From NCBI GenBank assembly GCA_023430845.1, contig JAEYYJ010000208.1, forward strand, positions 1-26,267: DNA of 26,267 nt, given 5' to 3'. This DNA comes from Pseudomonadota bacterium. GTDB lineage: Bacteria; Pseudomonadota; Alphaproteobacteria; Rhizobiales; Hyphomicrobiaceae. Under the pieces are notes generated by a model. It worked only from the letters and a program-made list of their open reading frames with translations. It searched no databases and was not told where the DNA came from. The translations under genes and the position numbers were made by a program. Shown here piece by piece: positions 15,344 to 21,672 of the stretch; position 1 is the stretch's first letter; each line of letters starts with the position of its first letter.

Positions 15344-15844
15344 ATGTCGTCTCCCAACGGATCAACGAACGGCCTTCATCAAACCATGCATCAAGACAAG
15401 ACTATCCGCGTGCGACCTCGCCTTGAGGACTACCCGCTCCACACGATGGAGAAGCTGCGCTTCGCCGATACGGACTGTAACGGTCACATCTCCAATGCCG
15501 TGTTTGCGGTCTGCTGCCAGAACGCGCACATGGAGCTACTGCACGATCCACGTCGTATCCCGCTGCCGATCGATGGCCAATTCGTCATCGCACGACTCGA
15601 GATCGACTTTCTCGGCGAAATGCGATGGCCGGGCAGCGTCGTCATCGGTTCGCGATGTGCGCATGTTGGCCGCACCTCGCTGGTCATAACCCAGGCGTTG
15701 TTCGTCGATGAGCGCTGCGCCGCCAGTGCCAGATCTACCGTCGTGCTCATGAATCGTACGACGCGCCGCGCGGCGCCTCTGCCTCCGGAAACATCACGAG
15801 CGCTCGAGGCATTCTGCACTCCATGGCCGGGACGAGAGGTGTAG
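15344..15844 (+). CDS. Acyl-CoA thioesterase of the hotdog (4HBT/FadM-like) superfamily
   Basis: The protein has 166 residues. The motif FADTDCNGHISNAVFAV at about 40-56 is the FadM-like signature (D-x-D-x-N-G-H), whose Asp and Asn/His residues form the hotdog-fold active site. FVIARLEIDFLGEMRWPGSV is the central strand pair. Such enzymes hydrolyse acyl-CoA thioesters; the substrate cannot be told from sequence. The ATG lies only 4 bp after the DUF736 stop and is preceded by GGAGGGGG, so the gene is co-transcribed with the trb operon. Met15 (15386) is an alternative start. It is not a transfer gene and looks like cargo, perhaps functionally linked to the MFS gene that follows. Confidence 0.8.
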   Translation: MSSPNGSTNGLHQTMHQDKTIRVRPRLEDYPLHTMEKLRFADTDCNGHISNAVFAVCCQNAHMELLHDPRRIPLPIDGQFVIARLEIDFLGEMRWPGSVVIGSRCAHVGRTSLVITQALFVDERCAASARSTVVLMNRTTRRAAPLPPETSRALEAFCTPWPGREV

Positions 15845-15850
15845 CTCCGC

Positions 15851-17581
15851 ATGACTATGGTGATCTCATCGGCGCACACGTCGTACCTTTCGCCCTCCTA
15901 TGGCCTCGCCGCTGATCCAGACGGCGAATTGCCGCGCATTCTGAGCAAGCCTTTCGAGTCAGAAGCGAAGCTAATCAATGACGATCGAACTTGGCGTCTC
16001 ATCGCGACCGTCCTGCTGCCGTTCGCCGCAGGCTATTTTCTCAGCTACGTCTTCCGCACCATCAATGCGCTGATCTCCGGTCCGCTCGTCAGCGAGTTTG
16101 GGCTCTCTGCCGCTGATCTCGGCATCCTCACCGCCATTCTGTTCCTAACCTTTGGCGCGGTTCAACTTCCGCTCGGCTCATGGCTCGATCGCTTCGGGCC
16201 ACGCCGCGTGCAAGCCACTCTACTCTTGATCGCAGCGATCGGCGCCGCCGTCTTTGCCTGCGCGCAAGATCTCCTCGGCCTGATCCTCGGGAGAGCCCTG
16301 ATCGGTCTCGGCGTGGCTGGTGCGCTGATGGCTGGCCTAAAAGCACTCGTGCTTTGGTCCCCTGCCGATCGGATCGCACTGGCCAATGGTTGGCTCATTG
16401 CCTTCGGGACTTTGGGCGCCGTCACAGCGACCGCACCTGCCGAGATACTGATCGCATCTATAGGATGGCGCGGATTGTTCATGCTTCTGGCGCTTCTATC
16501 GGCCATAGCGGCACTGCTTATCCTAGTTTTCGTGCCGGAACGTCCAAGGCTCGAACGAGGTGAGTCCACCGCTTCCGGTATGAGCATCCGAGCGATCTAT
16601 CGGGACGCGCGTTTCTGGCGTCTCGCGCCCCTCTCGGCGACGACCATCGGCTCGGCTTGGGCATTGCAGGGCCTATGGGCCGGACCGTGGCTTACCGATG
16701 TCGAGGGGCTGCCGCGCCAAGACGTAGTCATGCATCTGCTGTTTATGGCGATTGCGCTGAGTGCATTCGCGCTGATCCTCGGCACTTTCGGCGATCGGCT
16801 TCGCAGATGCGGCGTCCCGCTTTCGGCGACCCTCGCATTTGTCGCTAAGCTTGCATTGCTTGCGCAGCTCGCATTAGTTCTGCGCTGGCCGATCCCGACT
16901 TGGCTTCCGTGGATCGCGATCGCCGGCATGGGAGCCGGCACAGTTTTGAGTTTTGCCATCCTATCTGACTTGTTCCCCAAGTCGGCATCCGGTCGCGCCA
17001 ATGGCGCGCTCAATCTCCTCCATATCGGCGGTGCCTTCGCCGCGCAGGTTGGAATCGGCGTCGTCGTGGATCTCTGGCCAAACGAGGTGGGGAGACATCC
17101 ACCCGCCGCCTATCAGACAGCGCTCGGGATCAACCTCGCGCTACAAGCAACCGCGCTTGCGTGGTTTCTCCGACCCGAGCAACGTGCTATGGTTGTTCGG
17201 CTACGCGCACATCCAATTCACGGCGTAGCCGCGGTGCTCGGTATCACTGCCGCTAGAGCCGTTCCGTATTTTCGTGCTCGGCAAACGTGGAGCGCACACC
17301 ACGATCACGCGCTTCGCCAGGCAAGTGCTTGGCGATTAGCGGCATGGAGCGCATCTGCAGGAGCGATATCGATTGCAGCATCTCTTGCTGTCGTCCTGCA
17401 TGAGCCATCTACTACTGGTGCCCTCCAGCAGAAGCCTCTCCAACTGGATGGTCAGCGACAAACATGGCGCGTCCAGAGCATGGACGCTCTTCGGCACATT
17501 GCAATTTCGCCGTCGGGCAATGCGCCGTTACGAAACACAGCCATTCTTGTTTTTCCTGAAGCCGAAGCGATGGACCGATAA
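15851..17581 (+). CDS. Major facilitator superfamily transporter with N- and C-terminal extensions
   Basis: The protein has 576 residues, longer than the usual 400-450. About twelve hydrophobic segments lie between residues 45 and 445. MFS motif A is GSWLDRFGPRR at 109-119, in the first cytoplasmic loop pair, and the half-repeat LILGTFGDRLRRCG appears at the matching place in the second half. The central loop is short. Residues 1-45 are an extra cytoplasmic N-terminus. Residues about 450-576 form an extra tail with one moderately hydrophobic patch (AAWSASAGAISIAASLAVVL) and many His and Gln. The substrate is unknown. The gene starts 6 bp after the thioesterase stop and ends 16 bp before the excisionase-like gene. 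The lower-GC codons in the tail suggest that the original end may have lain earlier. Confidence 0.85.
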   Translation: MTMVISSAHTSYLSPSYGLAADPDGELPRILSKPFESEAKLINDDRTWRLIATVLLPFAAGYFLSYVFRTINALISGPLVSEFGLSAADLGILTAILFLTFGAVQLPLGSWLDRFGPRRVQATLLLIAAIGAAVFACAQDLLGLILGRALIGLGVAGALMAGLKALVLWSPADRIALANGWLIAFGTLGAVTATAPAEILIASIGWRGLFMLLALLSAIAALLILVFVPERPRLERGESTASGMSIRAIYRDARFWRLAPLSATTIGSAWALQGLWAGPWLTDVEGLPRQDVVMHLLFMAIALSAFALILGTFGDRLRRCGVPLSATLAFVAKLALLAQLALVLRWPIPTWLPWIAIAGMGAGTVLSFAILSDLFPKSASGRANGALNLLHIGGAFAAQVGIGVVVDLWPNEVGRHPPAAYQTALGINLALQATALAWFLRPEQRAMVVRLRAHPIHGVAAVLGITAARAVPYFRARQTWSAHHDHALRQASAWRLAAWSASAGAISIAASLAVVLHEPSTTGALQQKPLQLDGQRQTWRVQSMDALRHIAISPSGNAPLRNTAILVFPEAEAMDR

Positions 17582-17597
17582 GCTGGATAGGTCCATC

Positions 17598-17834
17598 ATG
17601 ACCCGAGGCATCATAGAGTCCAAGGACCGATGGCCACGCCTCATGACTGCACGCACTGCCGCGGCGTACTGCGGCGAGCGTTCGCCCTATTCGTTCCGTC
17701 GCGCCGTTGGTAATCTATGGCCTCGGCCCGTCAAGCTTCCAGGGAAGGGGGAGCGATGGTTGAAGGAAGATCTGGATCTGGCAATCGACCGGCTGGCGTC
17801 GGGCAAGCTCCAGGACGCAGCAGACGTCCTGTGA
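17598..17834 (+). CDS. Excisionase-like small DNA-binding protein
   Basis: The protein has 78 residues. The sequence WPRLMTARTAAAYCGERS fits the first helices of a winged-helix (MerR/Xis-like) domain, followed by FRRAVGNLWPRPVKLPG and GERWLKEDLDLAIDRL. Short proteins of this pattern lie directly before phage- and ICE-type integrases in alphaproteobacteria and probably act as recombination directionality factors or integrase regulators. The frame is open further upstream, but ATG 17598 is chosen because it gives a protein of the family's length. Its stop overlaps the integrase GTG start as GTGA. Confidence 0.75.
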   Translation: MTRGIIESKDRWPRLMTARTAAAYCGERSPYSFRRAVGNLWPRPVKLPGKGERWLKEDLDLAIDRLASGKLQDAADVL

Positions 17835-19081
17835 GACGGCCACTTGGTTGGCCCCGATACATGGTCGAGCGACGCCTCAACGATGGCAGTGTTGCATACT
17901 ACTGGCGGGTCCGGGCTAAGGACCGTGCCGCAGGCTTCTCCATTTTTAGCGAGGTATTGGGCACGGACTACGCGGCGGCAGTCGAACGCGCGAACCTTCT
18001 GAATGCACACTACGACTCGTGGCGGACCGGGCGAAGCGCCGTCCGAGATCTAGATCTGAGCCCGCGCTTCGGCACTGTTGTGTGGCTATTCGAGCGCTAT
18101 CGCAAGTCAGCCGCGTTCGAACGCGTCAGCGAGAGAAGCCGACCGGAATACTTGCGGGCCTTGGCCCGCATTGAGAATCTTCCGACCAAGACTGGCGGAA
18201 CGATTGGTGAGCTTCCCGTTCCATCGATATCGGCGCGCGCCGCGGACAAGATGTATGCGGCACTGCAGACTGGGCCGCGCGGAAAGCGAGTGCGCCAGGC
18301 CAACTTGTCGATCGATATTGCACGCCGAGCCTGGAAGATTGTCCGTCGGCTATATCCAAACGTCGTTCCTATGGAGAACCCCTTCGAAGGAGTTCTGAAG
18401 ATCACTGGCAGCCAGACAAAATCGGCAGCAACGCGCGCCGAAGCCTACGCCCTCGCTCAGGCGTTACGAGACATTGGCGAACCTCACCTGGGAGCTGCTG
18501 CGCTGATCTGTTTCGAGTGGCTGCAGCGGCCGGAGAATGTATTGGCAGGCAAGATCACATGGCCGGATTATCGCCCGCCCAAACATCCCAAGCACGTTCG
18601 GATTCTGCATCACAAGACGGGGCAAATCGTCCTTCAACCTCTCGAGATCGAGGGACGCAAACTCTATCCAGAGTTAGAAGCGTACCTGGCGGAGCTTCCT
18701 CACCTCGGCGTCCCGATCGTCGTCACGAAGGGTTCACGTGGGCCGTCAAGGCCGTATGCGATGGTCTATGCCCAGGCAAAAGTCCGCGAGGCACGCGAGC
18801 ACGCGAAGCTCGGCACCCATGTAACGCTCGACGCTTGCAGGCACGGTGGCATGACGGAACTCGGCGATGCCGAGCTCGCCGAGCAAGGCGTAATGGCGTT
18901 GTCCGGGCATAAGACGCCGCAGGCCGCTCGGCTCTACGTAAAGCGCACTGATCGCCAGCGAAGTGCGGCGGCGGCGAAGCGTCGAGAGTGGGTTGAAGCG
19001 AACGAAACGAAGTCAAGAGTCGACTTGAAGGGGGGGCGGAAGAGTCGACTTGGCGCCAGAAAGGAAAAATTATCCTTATAA
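17831..19081 (+). CDS. int: Tyrosine recombinase (ICE integrase)
   Basis: The protein has 416 residues from GTG 17831, which overlaps the preceding stop; ATG 17861 is an alternative. An arm-type N-terminal region (MVERRLNDGSVAYYWRVRAK) and a core-binding helical domain (about 75-190) precede the catalytic domain. The catalytic residues seen are R233 (LQRPENVL), K262 (HHKTGQ), R337 (LDACRHGGMTEL), H360 (LSGHKTP) and Y369 (ARLYVKR). The first His of the usual H-x-x-R box is Asp334 here, a variation I associate with this integrase subfamily, so the enzyme is likely active. It would join the element to the tRNA-Glu 3' end and, with the excisionase-like protein, remove it. The gene ends 4 bp before the tRNA CCA. 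Confidence 0.93.
   Translation: MRRPLGWPRYMVERRLNDGSVAYYWRVRAKDRAAGFSIFSEVLGTDYAAAVERANLLNAHYDSWRTGRSAVRDLDLSPRFGTVVWLFERYRKSAAFERVSERSRPEYLRALARIENLPTKTGGTIGELPVPSISARAADKMYAALQTGPRGKRVRQANLSIDIARRAWKIVRRLYPNVVPMENPFEGVLKITGSQTKSAATRAEAYALAQALRDIGEPHLGAAALICFEWLQRPENVLAGKITWPDYRPPKHPKHVRILHHKTGQIVLQPLEIEGRKLYPELEAYLAELPHLGVPIVVTKGSRGPSRPYAMVYAQAKVREAREHAKLGTHVTLDACRHGGMTELGDAELAEQGVMALSGHKTPQAARLYVKRTDRQRSAAAAKRREWVEANETKSRVDLKGGRKSRLGARKEKLSL
19015..19052 (+). repeat. 13-bp direct repeats near the attachment site
   Basis: AAGAGTCGACTTG occurs at 19015-19027 and again at 19040-19052, each containing the palindrome AGTCGACT. The start-to-start spacing is 25 bp and the pair lies 34-70 bp inside the element from the tRNA end. 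Such spacing fits arm-type binding sites for an integrase or excisionase. The repeats also lie within the last codons of int (KSRVDLKGG / KSRLGARK), so a coding origin is possible. Confidence 0.5.
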
Positions 19082-19085
19082 ATCA

Positions 19086-19160
19086 TGGCGCTCCCTACGG
19101 GAGTCGAACCCGTCTTTTCAGATTGAAAATCTGACGTCCTAACCGATAGACGAAGGGAGC
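19086..19160 (-). tRNA. tRNA-Glu (anticodon TTC)
   Basis: On the minus strand the gene folds into a full cloverleaf. The acceptor stem is GCTCCCT / AGGGAGC with discriminator G and an encoded CCA. The D arm contains CGGTTAGGAC, the anticodon arm is TCAGA-TTTTCAA-TCTGA with anticodon TTC, and the T arm is CGGG-TTCGACT-CCCG. It reads glutamate GAA/GAG codons. Its 3' end faces the integrase gene, as expected where an ICE has used the tRNA 3' end as its attachment site and rebuilt an intact gene. The matching second copy of the 3' end, at the other ICE boundary, is outside the window. Confidence 0.97.
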
Positions 19161-19532
19161 GCGGGCAGCGAAGCGACGTGCGCCCGCGAGCCGCCGGCCT
19201 TGTAACAGGTCACTCGCCCCAGAGCAAACATCGATCCACCCCAAATCGAGGAGACGGCGGCAAAAAAATGCCGCGGCCCGTACCTGAGGGCATGTCTTCG
19301 AGACGGCTGCGGAAAATGCCGCAACGAGGCACACGCCACACTGGAAGGCGAACCACCTCGGGGGCGCAAAGAAAATGGGCCGGACCTGACGGTCCGGCCC
19401 CCCTCGGAACCCGTTCCCGGGTCTCCCCCCGAGCGCCCCGAGAGCACGCCCGCCGGGACGTGCTCCGAGTAAGGTCATGAGAGACCGACGAACGATCCCG
19501 ATGCGCGGAGCACATCGAGGTCGATCGGGGCC
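19161..19532. other. Intergenic region between tRNA-Glu and glnA
   Basis: This 372-bp stretch has no convincing protein gene. It holds the glnA terminator hairpin (19377-19400) and a second inverted repeat GAGCACG / CGTGCTC (19442-19465) nearer the glnA stop. It must also hold the tRNA promoter, since the tRNA reads leftward from 19160. A weak minus-strand match is TTGCTC (19222-19227), 17 bp, TACAAG (19199-19204), which I would not rely on. Open frames seen here are short and lack ribosome binding sites. Confidence 0.6.
19364..19400 (-). terminator. Rho-independent terminator of glnA
   Basis: A perfect 10-bp stem, GGGCCGGACC (19377-19386) / GGTCCGGCCC (19391-19400), with a 4-nt loop is followed, reading on the minus strand, by ATTTTCTTTG. 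It lies about 130 bp beyond the glnA stop codon and would keep glnBA transcripts from running into the tRNA gene. Confidence 0.85.
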
Positions 19533-20945
19533 CTAGACCGAGTAGTACATGTCGAACTCGACCGGGTGCGGTGTCATTTCCATACGCTCGACGTCAGCCA
19601 TCTTGAGCTCGATATAAGCGTCGATCATGTCGTCGGTGAACACGCCACCCATCTTGAGGTAGCCGCGGTCGGCATCGAGGCTCGACAGCGCCTCGCGGAG
19701 CGAACCGCACACCGTCGGGATCTTGGCAAGCTCGGCCGGCGGCAGATCGTACAGGTTCTTGTCCATGGCATCGCCGGGGTGCAACTTGTTCTGGATGCCA
19801 TCCAGGCCAGCCATCAGCATCGCAGCGAAGGCGAGGTAGGGGTTCGCGGACGGATCCGGGAAGCGGATCTCGATGCGCTTGGCCTTCGGGCTCGTCACGT
19901 GCGGGATGCGGCAGGAAGCCGAGCGGTTGCGTGCCGAGTAGGCGAGCAGCACGGGCGCTTCGTAACCCGGGACCAGACGTTTGTAGGAGTTCGTCGACGG
20001 GTTCGTGAAGGCGTTGATCGACTTCGCGTGCTTCAGGATGCCGGCGATGTAGCTCAGGCAGGTATCGGAGAGGTCGGCGTACTTGTTGCCGGCGAAGGTC
20101 GGCTGGCCGTTGTTCCAGATCGACTGATGAACGTGCATGCCCGAGCCGTTGTCGCCGAAGACGGGCTTCGGCATGAACGTCGCGGTCTTGCCGTAAGCCT
20201 GCGCGACCTGATGGATCACATACTTGTAGATCTGCAGATGGTCGGCCATCGTGATCATCGGGCCGAACTTGATGCCGAGCTCATGCTGTGCGGAAGCAAC
20301 CTCGTGGTGATGCTTCTCGACGACGACGCCCATCTCCGACATCACGGAAAGCATCTCGGAGCGCATGTCCTGCGCGCTGTCGATCGGCGGCACGGGGAAG
20401 TAGCCGCCCTTCATGCGCGGACGGTGGCCGAGGTTACCCGTCTCGTACTTCGTGTACGTGTTCGTCGGCAGCTCGCTGCCATCGAGGATGAAGCCCGTGT
20501 TGTAAGGCTCCGACGAAAAGCGGACGTCGTCGAAGATGAAGAACTCGGCTTCCGGACCGAAGTAGATCGCGTCGCCAATGCCGAGGCTCTTCATGTAGGC
20601 TTCGGCCTTCTTGGCGATGCCGCGCGGGTCGCGCTCGTAGAGCTCGCCGGTCGAGGGCTCGATGACGTCGCAGAAGATCGCCATCGTGCTTTGCGCGAAG
20701 AAGGGATCCATGTGCGCCGATGCCGGATCGAGCATCAGCGTCATGTCCGAGGCCTCGATGCCTTTCCAGCCGGCGATCGACGAGCCGTCGAAGGCGTAGC
20801 CTTCAGAGAACATGGCATCGTCGACGCACGAAGCATCGGCGGTCACGTGCTGCATCTTGCCTTTGGTGTCAGTGAACCGCAGATCAAGGAATTTGACGTC
20901 CTTATCCTTGATCATCTTGATCACGTCAGCAGCGGTCTTGGACAT
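19533..20945 (-). CDS. glnA: Glutamine synthetase type I (GlnA)
   Basis: The 470-residue protein has the normal length of the dodecameric bacterial enzyme that makes glutamine from glutamate, ammonia and ATP. Signatures in order are [19 protein letters not shown] (beta-grasp end), the metal-binding [42 protein letters not shown], the putative ATP-binding [12 protein letters not shown] region, [11 protein letters not shown] and [19 protein letters not shown]. Tyr399 in [10 protein letters not shown] is the adenylylation site used by GlnE, so activity is probably controlled by nitrogen status through PII and GlnE. The start ATG is at 20945. glnB lies 98 bp upstream on the same strand. A terminator follows the stop. 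This is a chromosomal housekeeping gene. Confidence 0.99.
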   Translation of the reverse strand: MSKTAADVIKMIKDKDVKFLDLRFTDTKGKMQHVTADASCVDDAMFSEGYAFDGSSIAGWKGIEASDMTLMLDPASAHMDPFFAQSTMAIFCDVIEPSTGELYERDPRGIAKKAEAYMKSLGIGDAIYFGPEAEFFIFDDVRFSSEPYNTGFILDGSELPTNTYTKYETGNLGHRPRMKGGYFPVPPIDSAQDMRSEMLSVMSEMGVVVEKHHHEVASAQHELGIKFGPMITMADHLQIYKYVIHQVAQAYGKTATFMPKPVFGDNGSGMHVHQSIWNNGQPTFAGNKYADLSDTCLSYIAGILKHAKSINAFTNPSTNSYKRLVPGYEAPVLLAYSARNRSASCRIPHVTSPKAKRIEIRFPDPSANPYLAFAAMLMAGLDGIQNKLHPGDAMDKNLYDLPPAELAKIPTVCGSLREALSSLDADRGYLKMGGVFTDDMIDAYIELKMADVERMEMTPHPVEFDMYYSV

Positions 20946-20994
20946 GCTTAGTTTCCCCAGTTTGTGATTGGTGAGGTGTCAGAGGTAGGAAGTG

Positions 20995-21028
20995 CGGTCC
21001 TCGCAGCATCAGAGCCGTGCGAGGACCG
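20995..21028 (-). other. Strong hairpin between glnB and glnA
   Basis: CGGTCCTCGCA (20995-21005) and TGCGAGGACCG (21018-21028) form a perfect 11-bp stem with a 12-nt loop in the 98-bp glnB-glnA spacer. There is no T run after it on the minus strand, so it is more likely an RNA-processing or stabilising structure, or a partial attenuator, than a full terminator. Confidence 0.6.
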
Positions 21029-21043
21029 AATTAGGTGAGGGCT

Positions 21044-21542
<499 letters not shown>

Positions 21543-21625
21543 TCCGGCCCGAAAAATAGGCTCATCGCCTGGAAATCGGGCAGATCGACCCGAGCCCATC
21601 GGATGAAAAGACGCCATCGCGAGGC

Positions 21626-21649
21626 CCCGGCACCGCAAGCGGTGCCGGG
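21626..21649 (-). terminator. Terminator hairpin after the TPR-protein gene
   Basis: CCCGGCACCG (21626-21635) and CGGTGCCGGG (21640-21649) form a perfect 10-bp stem with a 4-nt loop 24 bp beyond the TPR-gene stop. On the minus strand a T-rich stretch (TCTTTTC) follows only after about 14 bases, so it is not a textbook intrinsic terminator. It may still separate this transcript from glnB. Confidence 0.5.
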
Positions 21650-21672
21650 CTGATGCGCTGCCGTTGGCGTGT

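Larger units (their letters stand above)
1..19088. mobile_element. Integrative and conjugative element, right-hand part (left end outside window)
   Basis: The segment holds a ParB-like protein, a DUF2493 protein, the coupling protein TraG, a full trbB-C-D-E-J-L-F-G-I mating-pair-formation set, DUF736, two cargo-like genes, an excisionase-like gene and a tyrosine recombinase. All read rightward and end at the 3' end of a tRNA-Glu gene. The gene order matches Tn4371/IncP-type ICEs. The right boundary is inferred from the integrase stopping 4 bp before the tRNA CCA, and from the change to housekeeping genes beyond it. The left attachment site, relaxase, TraF and ParA are not in the window, so autonomy cannot be judged. 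An integrated plasmid with the same genes is the main alternative. Confidence 0.85.

Noticed and set aside
19061..19077. AAGGA-N7-TCCTT as a terminator shared by int and tRNA-Glu
   Set aside because: The stem is only 5 bp and lies inside the int coding end. The nearby A/T run makes it suggestive, but it is too weak to call.
19566..20951. A 461-codon open frame on the plus strand, fully opposite glnA
   Set aside because: It is a shadow of the strongly biased GC-rich glnA codons. Its translation is rich in Arg, His and Val, resembles no family I know, and glnA on the other strand is certain.
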